DNA from: Pseudomonadaceae bacterium
GTDB taxonomy: Bacteria; Pseudomonadota; Gammaproteobacteria; Pseudomonadales; Azotimanducaceae
Direction of reading: 5' to 3'
Assembly: GCA_024743435.1 (NCBI GenBank)
Contig: JANSWO010000001.1
Span: forward strand, 496,001 to 560,000
DNA length: 64,000 nucleotides
Shown piece by piece: positions 42,401 through 50,594 of this stretch. Numbering within the stretch: the stretch's first letter is position 1; each line of letters opens with the position of its first letter. A program made the position numbers and the translations under genes. Below the pieces are notes generated by a model. The model did no database searches. It was not told the origin of the DNA and worked only from the letters and a program-made list of their open reading frames with translations.

Positions 42401-43977
42401 TCTCGCAGCAGTAGAGCAACGCGGCCACCATGTTGCGGCAGAAGCGTACCGAGTACCGTGGTGATTTCCTGCAATTGCTCGTAGCGGACTGGCTCAAAGT
42501 CGCCGTCGAGTAACAATGCTGGCTGTTCGCCATGCACGTTAAAACTGTGGCTTAGAGCCGCGCCGGGACAGGAGTGAGTCAGGCTCAGTGAGGGGCCTCG
42601 GCCGGCGTTCAGAACTGCGTCGATTTCGCCTTGTTCCATCAATGCGATGTCGTTGATAGGTGCTGACGGTTCTGCATCCATAGCAGTGATCAGCGCAAGC
42701 ATATGTCGCTCCATCTGATCAATTTCGCCGTCACTGAATGCTGATTCCCGATACTCGAGCCAGATTCCGATAGGCCCCTCGGTCACCTCATACATGAAGG
42801 ACAAATCGTCGCGTACTTCGATCAATTCGTTGTCCAGCGGTTCACACGTCACGTTGGCGAGGTTCAAGCCCTCAAAGCGTGAAACCGTTTGCCCCATAGA
42901 GACGTTTGTCAGACGGCCGTCGAAGGTACTGTCCACCGCCCGTTTCGCTTTGACGATGTCCAGGGATGGCAGGTGTTGATGTTTCTTGTCCGCCCGTCGG
43001 GCCTTGCCGATGCGAGCGATAAGCTCCGCGAAACTCGGATTGCCGGAGACGTCAATCCTCAGGGGAATGACGTTTACGTAGAAGCCAAAAGCCTCACGGT
43101 AGCCCCGTGGCCGTAGATCGACCGGAAAAGCGACAACAATGTCTTCGGAGCCCGTATATCGATTTAGAAAAGCGGCATAAATTGCTGCCAGCGCCGAGAA
43201 CAGTGACGTTCGCTGAGCGAACGCGAGTTTGCGCAGGCGCTTCGATATCTCAGACGGTAATTCAAAGTGTCGCCGCTTTCCGTGGGTGTCGGTAACGCTC
43301 AGCTCCTTGCTGCATATCGGTGTGATATGTGCAGCATCAGCAAGAACGGACTGCCAATGTTGGCTGGCCGCAGGCGCGGCAGCCGGGTCTGCTTCTTCGC
43401 GCAAAGCCAGGTAGTCCGACCAATCGCGCCGGTCTTCGCCGAACGCATCGGCTAACCCGGCTCGGCCCTTGGCATAGGCAATGCTGATTGCATGCAGGAT
43501 GAAGACCGCGGAATAGCCGTCGGAGATCAGATGTGGGACAACCCCGATGAAGTAGTAGCGTTGTGGCGCGCTACGGATCAGTGCCGCGCGAATGAGCGGG
43601 AAGGTTGTGAGGTCGATGGCGGCGTCTCGTCTGCGATTCAGCAGCGCCATTGCCCGTCGCCGAGCAGCGTCGGTTTCTGTGGCGGCACCTTCGGATACGT
43701 CAATGAGAGGTAATTCGAATTCACGCTCAGACAACTGGATGTAAACGTTGTCACCGTCTTCGACACAATAGCCACGCAACAGCTCGAACGTCGCGACAAC
43801 GTCGGCGATTGCCTGGCGAAAGCGCTCGACGTCCAGGTCACCACTTAAGATGGACTGAACGCAGGTGTTGTAGGAGGCTCCGGATGGGCTGAGTTTCCAT
43901 TCGACCCAAAGGCCTTGCTGCTCACGAGTGAGGGGGAAACTGGTCGTCGTTGTCGCCATGGATTGCTGGTTCGTCAT
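39463..43977 (-). CDS. Single-module nonribosomal peptide synthetase (C-A-T-C/E)
   Basis: A 1504-residue NRPS. The first condensation domain (about 12-450) has PHLISDG at 148-154 in place of HHxxxDG, keeping the catalytic His149. The adenylation domain (about 470-965) has IFTSGSTGTPKG, NVYGPTEATIY, YRTGDLARLLPDG and ASGKLERAKL. Hand alignment gives a tentative specificity code D-V-A-I-L-A-V-I-Y, which I cannot assign. The carrier domain has Ser1015 in ELGGDSL. The last domain (about 1075-1500) has HHLLIDM (1197-1203) plus VGEVNTVYPL and FYNYVSR, as in epimerization-type domains. There is no thioesterase or reductase. It is the third gene of a tight operon. Confidence 0.92.
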   Translation of the reverse strand: MTNQQSMATTTTSFPLTREQQGLWVEWKLSPSGASYNTCVQSILSGDLDVERFRQAIADVVATFELLRGYCVEDGDNVYIQLSEREFELPLIDVSEGAATETDAARRRAMALLNRRRDAAIDLTTFPLIRAALIRSAPQRYYFIGVVPHLISDGYSAVFILHAISIAYAKGRAGLADAFGEDRRDWSDYLALREEADPAAAPAASQHWQSVLADAAHITPICSKELSVTDTHGKRRHFELPSEISKRLRKLAFAQRTSLFSALAAIYAAFLNRYTGSEDIVVAFPVDLRPRGYREAFGFYVNVIPLRIDVSGNPSFAELIARIGKARRADKKHQHLPSLDIVKAKRAVDSTFDGRLTNVSMGQTVSRFEGLNLANVTCEPLDNELIEVRDDLSFMYEVTEGPIGIWLEYRESAFSDGEIDQMERHMLALITAMDAEPSAPINDIALMEQGEIDAVLNAGRGPSLSLTHSCPGAALSHSFNVHGEQPALLLDGDFEPVRYEQLQEITTVLGTLLPQHGGRVALLLRDRAWQIASIVSALTNGIAYVPIDPALPTRRIQAILDSAQPAAIYCDDEQLLEAIRCDDCERTLLPAFARRQSLVVAGEHRSPPTRTIDPASSAYVIFTSGSTGTPKGVEVTQDAVAHRLAWLSHTFSMQPGCRMLANTSYAFDVSVAEMLWPLVSGATLVLTDAARARDARYLRTRIADAKVDTLTIVPSALSALLEAPTPASLDSLRQVLAAGEALPQRLVSRFYAVASGDLYNVYGPTEATIYATADKCAPLDDIVTIGRAIANTHVVVVNAALAAQPFGVVGELCIGGPGLAKGYVGDAQLTDERFVDNPYGAGLLYRTGDLARLLPDGRIDYVGRIDAQVKLRGFRIELGDIATALHEHTSITDVAVLVQKHEHTGADQLVAYVTAHDDGSTSELSDELIAHARERLPDYMVPNRIVRLSHIPRLASGKLERAKLPAGIDTRSNTAGEKPTSPRQKLMAQAWAQTLNLPLNDIGLHSSFFELGGDSLMLISLACALEERGCFLEVHELFDHPTIALAEPLVRATSDLQIAQMPETGTYPTLPRQRKLLSDGFAKPAHWNRCIEVEFNRHLDIDALQQAYKAVVEHHDGLRISFDTKAQPPTFTYHPAERIDTQVCVTDLTEVDEAGRETEYKRLLNEANAGFDLATPPLIKLLVLDDETRSRVVLVCHHLLIDMRSCQVLLEDLMAGYTAALSRRPARMPARTSSLGAWSKRLHAEIDSLWHTDELPFWEEQLRDAAEPLVDRAHPANATEADMRSITASLSVSETSALTRLADASLGTGLHELSLTAFATAFAQATKRSRLVFNTCGVGRDKMFDDISLLRTVGEVNTVYPLAIELNSADLGSAVRQSLRSVPSRGLHYGMLRYIAAHESLTSRPEPKVFYNYVSRIDTALADTFGASVTLAPPSIQTSAPENRACYELYAEVSIQGGQLILDLSFDEHRIGAPVAEALLQHWHNCVRDSGNPSKLVDAETPAA

Positions 43978-43998
43978 CGCAACTCTCGTCAGTTCTCG

Positions 43999-44520
43999 TC
44001 AGCTCGCGACTTGATGCGCAACGGTAGAGGCGGAGAAGCCAAATTGCTCCGGCAGCGGGATATCCGCAAGACGGGCATGAACGTTGATAAGGGCCAGGTG
44101 ATGGACCGTATGATCGAGTAGATAGCTTAACTCGCGTGTGGTGCAGGATTGGCTTATCGCGCCACCAAAATGAGCGACTCGCAGAGGCATGTCGACGTGC
44201 ACCCGTTGCAGATTGCTGCAGATCTCGAGAGCTCGCGTATGCGCGGCATCAACGCTGGTCTGCAGCTCCATGCAGCGCTCTCGATGAACATAGCAGACGT
44301 TGCCGCTATCCCACTCGTCGAGAAAGATCTGGTAGAACTCGAGGAGATGACGTACGTGAGTTCCCATGCTGCCGTCAACGAGTGGACTGATGCTGCAGTA
44401 GGTTGCATCGTCAATAGCCGCCAGCAGATCGGTCAACTCGCCCAGGCAAACCAGGTTGCGCTTGCCAAGATCGGTATCGCGAGCCTGGATCAGGCTCGTC
44501 TGTTTGTGCTCTTTGCTCAT
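43999..44520 (-). CDS. DinB-fold (DinB/YfiT family) protein
   Basis: A 173-residue four-helix-bundle protein with the spaced histidines of DinB-type metal sites: GTHVRHLLEF (His55, His58) and DHTVHHLAL (His137, His141). DinB-like proteins include thiol transferases (mycothiol or bacillithiol S-transferases, and isomerases) and many of unknown role. Only 13 bases separate it from the upstream membrane-protein gene and 21 from the NRPS, so the three are almost certainly co-expressed. A tailoring role on the NRPS product is possible but inferred from position only. Confidence 0.82.
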   Translation of the reverse strand: MSKEHKQTSLIQARDTDLGKRNLVCLGELTDLLAAIDDATYCSISPLVDGSMGTHVRHLLEFYQIFLDEWDSGNVCYVHRERCMELQTSVDAAHTRALEICSNLQRVHVDMPLRVAHFGGAISQSCTTRELSYLLDHTVHHLALINVHARLADIPLPEQFGFSASTVAHQVAS

Positions 44521-44533
44521 TCGTCTGTCGCGC

Positions 44534-44914
44534 TCAGGTTTCGCGCGCGACGCGCTCGAGTGAAATGGCGTACGACGCCGCGTAAATGGTTCCGATTAGG
44601 TAGCCGGGTAGGATTGTCATCAGAATCTCACGCGAGCCCGCGATCCACTGCAGACTGTACGCCGTTACGAACATGAAGGCCGAAACAAAGGTCGTTGTGT
44701 AGACAACTGCGCGAGTACCTGGCCCGAGAAAGCGGTAAAGATACTCCAGAATCAGTGTCATTGAGAGTGTGAGCACAAACGAAAAGCTACCTTGAACCAG
44801 GGCCGTTGTGATCGCCATCTGGGGTCCGTCGGACATGTTCACCCAATAGGCCCAACTACCGTAGATCAGCGCTCCTGCAGTTGCGGATAACACGCTCTTG
44901 GTTAGTGGCGACAT
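44534..44914 (-). CDS. Small four-helix membrane protein of the NRPS operon
   Basis: A 126-residue protein with four predicted helices (about residues 8-26, 33-58, 68-90 and 96-118). It has small polar loops and a short charged C-terminus (LERVARET). I do not recognise the family. It is the first gene of the operon with the DinB-fold protein and the NRPS. An AGAGAG lies just before the ATG and a strong hairpin (44937-44953) sits in the probable 5' leader. It could export or sense the NRPS product; there is no direct evidence. Confidence 0.78.
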   Translation of the reverse strand: MSPLTKSVLSATAGALIYGSWAYWVNMSDGPQMAITTALVQGSFSFVLTLSMTLILEYLYRFLGPGTRAVVYTTTFVSAFMFVTAYSLQWIAGSREILMTILPGYLIGTIYAASYAISLERVARET

Positions 44915-44936
44915 ATAGCTCTCTACCGAATCGTTC

Positions 44937-44953
44937 CCGGCTCTTGGAGCCGG
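44937..44953. other. Hairpin in the leader of the NRPS operon
   Basis: A perfect 7-bp stem, CCGGCTC (44937-44943) with GAGCCGG (44947-44953), closes a 3-base loop. It begins 23 bases upstream of the membrane-protein start on the minus strand. No U-tract follows in either direction, so it is not a standard terminator. The remaining part of the 185-base gap back to the glycosylase gene shows nothing else I can identify. Confidence 0.5.
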
Positions 44954-45099
44954 TGCTTGTTGTTATCTTCATCGAACAGTCGGCTGAACGACCCAGTCGA
45001 CGGTCCTTCCTGCTGTCCTGCTGTCTGGCTTGCTTTTCTGGACAGGGGTTCTGGCTGTGACCTGATTGTTCGACCGGCGAAGGCCCGGAAAGTTCTTGC

Positions 45100-45666
45100 C
45101 TAGCGCAGCACCTGTTGCACGCGTTTGCGAATTTCGGGTACTCGCTCATCCGCAAACCATGGGTTGCGCCTCATCCAGATATTGTTACGAGGGCTTGGAT
45201 GGACAAGCGCGGTGGTGTGGGGAGGGTGGTTGCGCCAATCCTGGACAACCTGGGTCACGGTATGCCTGCGATAGTGGGGCATGTGCCAGTCGATCGCGTA
45301 GCGCCCGATGACGACGGTGAGCTGTATGTTTTGCAGCTGTTCCATGACACCCGCTCGCCAGGATTGCGCGCACAGTGGTGGTGGCGGCAGATCACCTGAT
45401 GTCCCCTTGCCCGGATAACAGAATGCCATGGGGAGCAGTGCGATCAGGTCAGGATCGTAGAACTGCTGACGCGACAAGCTGAGCCAATCGCGCAGGCGGT
45501 CGCCGCTTGCGTCGTCGAACGGAATGCCAGAGGCGTGTACTTTGCTGCCGGGCGCCTGACCGGCAATGAGGATCAACGAGTTCGGGCTGCATTGGAGCAC
45601 TGGCCGGTGACCGTCCACGAGAGGGCAGCGTTGACACTGCCTTATCTCGCGTAGCAGGGCTTGCAT
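45100..45666 (-). CDS. Fe-S uracil-DNA glycosylase-like protein
   Basis: A 188-residue member of the uracil-DNA glycosylase superfamily. The active-site region reads GQAPGSKVHASGIPFDDASG and the C-terminal motif HPSPRN. Four cysteines (Cys11, Cys14, Cys83, Cys99) have the CxxC and Cx15C spacing of the [4Fe-4S] family 4/5 enzymes. It probably removes uracil or a related damaged base; the canonical motif A differs (GQAPGSKVHASG), so substrate preference is uncertain. Its start lies one base past the stop of the DUF1295 gene, indicating coupling. Confidence 0.85.
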   Translation of the reverse strand: MQALLREIRQCQRCPLVDGHRPVLQCSPNSLILIAGQAPGSKVHASGIPFDDASGDRLRDWLSLSRQQFYDPDLIALLPMAFCYPGKGTSGDLPPPPLCAQSWRAGVMEQLQNIQLTVVIGRYAIDWHMPHYRRHTVTQVVQDWRNHPPHTTALVHPSPRNNIWMRRNPWFADERVPEIRKRVQQVLR

Positions 45667-45667
45667 A

Positions 45668-46585
45668 TCAGGCCTGCTGGTTAGCAGGCGGCTTCGGAAC
45701 CAACTGAGACGTTGCGCTCATGTACGCCTGCCACGCTGGATCCGAACCCCAGCGCCGGCGAGCGCGGCGCTCCAACATGGGAATGCCGCTGATTCGAGTG
45801 AGCAGGACGTAAACGAAGATTGGTGAGATCAACGTGACGTACTGCCATCCGGACAGTGCTGGTAGCGCAATGACGGCAATTCCAGCCCAAAGCAGTATCT
45901 CGCCGAAGTAGTTTGGATGTCGCGACCAGGACCACAGGCCGCTATCGATGAATTGGCCGTCGTTAACAGGGTCCGCCCGGAATACGCGTTTCTGGAAATC
46001 CGCAATGACCTCAAAAGCGAACCCGGCAACCCACATGAGAAAGCCGAGTGCGGCCACCCAGCCAAGTTCGACCGGTTGACTGCTGGTGATCGCTGCGAGT
46101 GCGGCAGACGCTGTGATGAACACCCACAACGCTTGTAGAGACCAGGCCATCAGAAACTGCAGAAAGTCTGGTTTGATCGTATCGAAACGTCCGTCCGAGC
46201 CGTCCGCTTTGACTCGGCGGAACAGGAACGTGCCAAGTCTCACCGCCCAGAACACGATGAGGCCGGTGAGCAGCATAGCTCGGGGATCGCCGCTGCCGAG
46301 CAGAAATGCTGTCACGACTATCGTGATGTAGGTAAGCGAACCGGTGAGATCATAATAGTGTTCCGTTTGCGCGAGGTAGGACGGCACGAAGGCGAGCCAC
46401 TGCACGAGATAAGCCACCAGGCCACAAACGGCGAACAGTGGCCAGGTACTTCCCGGCGCGTTGATACTCGCACCGCTACCGGCCCACGCGATACCTGCCC
46501 CGATTGCAATTGCCGCGACAATGCCGGCCAGTGATTGGCCCTTTGGTAGTCCGCGCTGAGGCTTGGATTTGGCGGCGTCACTCAT
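45668..46585 (-). CDS. DUF1295 membrane protein (steroid reductase/ICMT-like fold)
   Basis: A 305-residue protein with about seven to eight membrane helices and the DUF1295 signature SGLWSWSRHPNYFGEILLW in the C-terminal half. The family is related to 3-oxo-5-alpha-steroid 4-dehydrogenases and isoprenylcysteine methyltransferases, and its substrate is usually unknown. The RHPNYFGE segment is the cofactor/substrate site in related enzymes. It is one base upstream of the glycosylase gene and 48 bases downstream of the M16 peptidase on the same strand. Confidence 0.87.
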   Translation of the reverse strand: MSDAAKSKPQRGLPKGQSLAGIVAAIAIGAGIAWAGSGASINAPGSTWPLFAVCGLVAYLVQWLAFVPSYLAQTEHYYDLTGSLTYITIVVTAFLLGSGDPRAMLLTGLIVFWAVRLGTFLFRRVKADGSDGRFDTIKPDFLQFLMAWSLQALWVFITASAALAAITSSQPVELGWVAALGFLMWVAGFAFEVIADFQKRVFRADPVNDGQFIDSGLWSWSRHPNYFGEILLWAGIAVIALPALSGWQYVTLISPIFVYVLLTRISGIPMLERRARRRWGSDPAWQAYMSATSQLVPKPPANQQA

Positions 46586-46633
46586 CGATGTGGTTCCTTA
46601 ATGTCGGTCCGAGCAAGTCGTACGCTGCAGAAA

Positions 46634-49465
46634 TTATCCCAGTACAGGCTCGTCTTTCTCGTCTGCTGGTGGCTTCTCGCCGGGACTCGCAATGACCAGG
46701 CGTTCTTCGAGCGCTCGTTTGGTCAGCGATTCCAGGTAGAGCACAAATTCAGATTTGGTTATAGAGCGAACCGCTGAAGCGAGCTGCTCTCGGCTGTCGA
46801 AGTCAGTCTCGCCTTTTAACAGGTCTCGCCATAGCCGCGCGCCTCGACTGACGAGGTTCTGGTCTGCTTCCAGAATATCGTTGACGAGTGCCTCGCGGGC
46901 GGCTGCGAAGGATGCATCTGACATGGCAGTTAGCGCCGCAGGGCGGGCTTCGAGAAATCTCAGTGTTTCAGCGGCCAGAACTTGTGGCGCTGCAACCGGC
47001 GATTGCACGACGAAAGCAACGCCGGGTTGCTGATGCAGTTCAGCGTATACGGCCGTCACGATGTAACCCAGCTGAGCCTCGGTGCGTAGCGCGGTGAAGT
47101 AAGGCGTTCGCAGCATGTGAATGGCGAGCCTGTCTTTCGCCTGATCCGCCAGATCACGACCGTTGCTTTGGATGTACAGCACCATCGCCGCGTCGCTGTG
47201 ATCGACAAGACGTTCGAGATTCGTGTTGACGTCGATAGCCACAACGTCCGGTCGGTACGGCGTTACATCGCCAAGGGGCATCAGCTCCTTCAACAGCTCT
47301 GCAGTTTCAACGGGTTTCTGCGCCGTGACATTGCCATGTAGCAGTACGGTTGCGTGGACCTCGCTCAATACATCGCGACGCCAGGATTCGAGGTCACTTC
47401 GGGTCATGGATTGCGCGATCCCGGCGAGTTCGGCCGGGTCGAAGCGATTGCTCACCAAGGTTGTGCCGAGGTCGCCCAACGCTTGTTCGTAGGGCCGTTT
47501 CTCGGCTCTGTTGATGAATGAGCGAGCGATACGATCACGCACGCGCTCAAACGTTGCGCTATCGATCTGGGCCTCTGGCAGCGCTTCGATCAGGGTCGCC
47601 AGTAGAGTGAGTTGTTGCTCGCTGAAACCCGCGATGCTGATCTGGAAGCCAGCGTCGATCGCGCTGATCCCATAACGCATCCCGGCCAATTCAGCGGGAT
47701 AGAGCTCGGCGGTGAGCGAGTCTGTGACAACGCCTGCATAGATGCGCGAGGCAACCTGGTCGATCGCTGAGCGGTTGCCCTGGGCTGTTGCCACCTGGAT
47801 ATAGGTGTTCTGGCGCGGTGAGCCAAAGCTCGTATCTCGATCCCGCCACACGGCCACGCCGGTTTGGTCGATGACGAGCTCGGGGCCCGCCGGATCATCG
47901 GCTAGCAGCTCGAGTGCACCAGGCAGGTAAGGATTGGGCGCGGGCAGCCGAAGCTCGGCGTCGCTGACTTCGCTGCGATCAGCCAGTCGGAATGGGGAAA
48001 GAGAATACGGGACACCGAACCACGGTTCGATCTGCTCACCAGTTTCGTCCGGCCCCGTGATTTCAACCAACATGTTTTCCGGAGTCAGTTTGTCGAGAAC
48101 GCCCTGTATCGCATTCTCATCAAACGTGGTCATCAATGCGGTTGCGCTTAGCACCTCCTCCGGGCGGAAGCGCATGAGCGCTGGGGCCGTCAGATAGACG
48201 AACCGTGTTGCGCTGGATGGTTCCCGATAGTTGAAATTGAGCTCGGCGATACGAGCCTGTTCGTCGAAGAACCTCTGTTGCACACCGCGTTGGCGTACGA
48301 GTTCGATCGCATCAAACAGTGCCACCGCGATGTCATCGATGTGATCGAAGCCGCTGGGTGTCAGCTCGATGCTGACGTTGAAGTGCTGGTTGTTGGCGTC
48401 CAGCCGGGAAGAGCCGGCGGCAAGGCTGATTATCCAGCCCTGATCTTTGAGCCATTTGTGCAGGCTACCCTCACCCTCGTGACCGATCAGGTTGGCGACA
48501 AAAGCATCGGGTCGCCGACCCATGTAAGGATCCATTGGATCGATAGGGAAGCCGAAGCTTACCGACCAGCGCTGACGCTGCGAGGGGTAACGCAATACCT
48601 GCTTCAGCTGGTTGTCCAACAGTAGGTTCGGCAGTTCCGGAGCGTCGCCAAGACGTTTGTTTTTGATGGCACCAAAGCGCTCGACGACATAGCTCTCGAG
48701 CGTATCGAGGTCCTCCCGCCCGTACACAACCAGAGCCATCTGATCGGCGGAGTGGTTCGCCCCAAAAAACTCGACAACATCCGCGTGGATATCACCGCCG
48801 CTCAAAGTCTCGAGCGAGCCGATGTTGAAATCGCTGTAGGGGTGTTCGGGGTTTGCGGTTATCCGATTAACCGCCTGCGCGCGCCAATTGTCATCCTTGA
48901 GCTGGAGTTGGTATTCCGAGTGCACGGCGTTGACTTCGCGATCGATGTAATCCGGATCCAACAGCGGTGCAACGAAGAACTGAGCAAAGCGGTCGAGCGC
49001 GGGCTCAAGGTGCTCCGCGCCGATGTCGAAAAAGTAGTTAGTGTGATCGCCTGCGGTGTAGGCGTTGGAAGAGCCGCCGCGCGAGCTGATGAACGTTTGG
49101 TAGCCGTCAACGTCGGGGTATTTCTCAGTCCCCATAAACAGCATGTGCTCGAGGAAGTGCGCAAGCCCGGGACGATCGTCAGGGTCGTGATAGCTACCTC
49201 TGAACACCGTCATGGCCGCGGCGCCTTTGTCGGAGGTTGGATCGGAGGCGAGGAACACCAGCAAGTCGTTGTCGAGAGTGAGAGCCCGGTAGCTATTGCT
49301 GTCATTTGGGCTACTGATGATCGGAGCATCTGAGCTGCGCGCGCCACCAGTGCTCGCGCAAGCCGACAGTAACAAGCCGAACAAAATCCCGAGCAGCAGC
49401 CGGGCGCGATTGCGCGTCCTGGCTTGCTTGATGTTGTCGAGCGTGAGTAATGGGTGACTGCTCAT
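46634..49465 (-). CDS. M16 family (pitrilysin/insulinase-like) lipoprotein peptidase
   Basis: A 943-residue zinc peptidase. The inverted zinc motif HFLEH (His103, Glu106, His107) is followed by MLFMGTEKYP, exactly as in protease III-like enzymes. The distal glutamate region is VNAVHSEYQ. The N-terminus has a lipobox (LSAC, Cys36), so the enzyme is probably lipid-anchored in the periplasm, unlike soluble E. coli PtrA. The frame continues to 49504; ATG 49465 is a more economical start but has no clear ribosome-binding site. It contains the expected second, inactive M16 half. Confidence 0.91.
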   Translation of the reverse strand: MSSHPLLTLDNIKQARTRNRARLLLGILFGLLLSACASTGGARSSDAPIISSPNDSNSYRALTLDNDLLVFLASDPTSDKGAAAMTVFRGSYHDPDDRPGLAHFLEHMLFMGTEKYPDVDGYQTFISSRGGSSNAYTAGDHTNYFFDIGAEHLEPALDRFAQFFVAPLLDPDYIDREVNAVHSEYQLQLKDDNWRAQAVNRITANPEHPYSDFNIGSLETLSGGDIHADVVEFFGANHSADQMALVVYGREDLDTLESYVVERFGAIKNKRLGDAPELPNLLLDNQLKQVLRYPSQRQRWSVSFGFPIDPMDPYMGRRPDAFVANLIGHEGEGSLHKWLKDQGWIISLAAGSSRLDANNQHFNVSIELTPSGFDHIDDIAVALFDAIELVRQRGVQQRFFDEQARIAELNFNYREPSSATRFVYLTAPALMRFRPEEVLSATALMTTFDENAIQGVLDKLTPENMLVEITGPDETGEQIEPWFGVPYSLSPFRLADRSEVSDAELRLPAPNPYLPGALELLADDPAGPELVIDQTGVAVWRDRDTSFGSPRQNTYIQVATAQGNRSAIDQVASRIYAGVVTDSLTAELYPAELAGMRYGISAIDAGFQISIAGFSEQQLTLLATLIEALPEAQIDSATFERVRDRIARSFINRAEKRPYEQALGDLGTTLVSNRFDPAELAGIAQSMTRSDLESWRRDVLSEVHATVLLHGNVTAQKPVETAELLKELMPLGDVTPYRPDVVAIDVNTNLERLVDHSDAAMVLYIQSNGRDLADQAKDRLAIHMLRTPYFTALRTEAQLGYIVTAVYAELHQQPGVAFVVQSPVAAPQVLAAETLRFLEARPAALTAMSDASFAAAREALVNDILEADQNLVSRGARLWRDLLKGETDFDSREQLASAVRSITKSEFVLYLESLTKRALEERLVIASPGEKPPADEKDEPVLG

Positions 49466-49626
49466 AGGTGCTTGGTTCTCGGCGTAAGCGGCGGTGACAT
49501 GCATTTTGCTGTGGTTATCAGTGTGCGCTGGCGGGCTGATTGCTGTGGTTCACACTCACGCTCGTCCTGAGACGCTCGTGATCGCTTCGCATGATAGATC
49601 GTCGCCCGTGCTGTGCGAAGAAAACA

Positions 49627-50301
49627 TCAACGACTGAATACACGTGCCAGCCAATAGTCCATCGACAGCCATCGGCCACCGCCGATCAGAACGAGCGACA
49701 ACAGCATGAGCATGTAAAGAGTGGCGAACTCGATGCCACTGTTCAGCTTAACGAGGCTGCCGGAGCCGTTCAGATACCGGAAGTTGCCATGCTCGCGAAG
49801 TATGGCTTTGGCGCGGTCCAGGCGTTTTGAAGCCTCAATGGTCCTTGCGTTGACGTTGTAGCAACGTATCCACGATTCGGCGAAATCGGCATCGGCATGC
49901 TCCGCGGTGCCCGGAATGCATACCTCAGGTGGATTGGACGGAGCCACGGCAGCCCAGCCATTGGGTAGATGCACAGCGTAGGCTGCGACGAACATCGTGA
50001 CAGCCAGTGCAAATGCCCAGAAGCGTGTGAACAGACCCAGGAGCAGGGCAATGCCGCCCAGGAACTCCGTCCACGATGCCAGGAACCAGGAAGCCTCTAC
50101 CGGCAGAACGTTGAACGGCGGCGGCATGCTCTCGGCGATGCTTGCGAACCAGTTGTCGCCGGTAATCTTCTCCCAACCGGCGTAGATCAATACTGGTGCA
50201 AGAACTAACCGAATCAGAAAGGAAACCACCCCATCTGTGTATTGAAACCAGCTGAAAACGCGGTTGTACATCTGGCCGATGGTACGAATCGTACTCTGCA
50301 T
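49627..50301 (-). CDS. DoxX family membrane protein
   Basis: A 224-residue protein with four membrane helices and the DoxX pattern (FLIRLVLAPVLIYAGWEKI; TEFLGGIALLLGLFTRFWA). A loop of about 60 residues between helices three and four carries two cysteines (EVCIPG; IRCYNVN). The ATG at 50301 is preferred to 50307 because GAGGAG ends one base before the upper ATG and seven before the lower. DoxX proteins are linked to redox and thiol stress in some bacteria; no partner here supports that. Confidence 0.85.
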   Translation of the reverse strand: MQSTIRTIGQMYNRVFSWFQYTDGVVSFLIRLVLAPVLIYAGWEKITGDNWFASIAESMPPPFNVLPVEASWFLASWTEFLGGIALLLGLFTRFWAFALAVTMFVAAYAVHLPNGWAAVAPSNPPEVCIPGTAEHADADFAESWIRCYNVNARTIEASKRLDRAKAILREHGNFRYLNGSGSLVKLNSGIEFATLYMLMLLSLVLIGGGRWLSMDYWLARVFSR

Positions 50302-50594
50302 CGCCATGCTCCTCTTCTAATAGATTGTGGTGGGTGGGCAGAAGTTACGAGCCTGTCCTCGCTCGACGTTGTACTTGCTCGACATTGAGAGTTTCGCTTG
50401 CTCGCATAAGACTCGTTAGCCGCTCGTAGGTCGCCACGGTGTCGATTGCATCACAGCCTGGCCGGTCGACGTCGAGGCTGCCTGCTTAGAGCAGCTGATC
50501 GGCAGAGAGTTCAGACTCCGTTCAGAGCGTTTGCGCAAGACTCCCACCTGTCGTCAGTTCCTGCTTGCGGGGCGACCTCATCGGAGCAAAAAAC
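50302..50594. other. Divergent intergenic region
   Basis: 293 bases lie between the divergent DoxX and glycine-zipper genes and must contain both promoters. A G-rich stretch (GTGGTGGGTGGG) follows the DoxX ribosome-binding site. No ORF with convincing codon structure, no tRNA and no clear promoter pair was identified. Confidence 0.5.
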
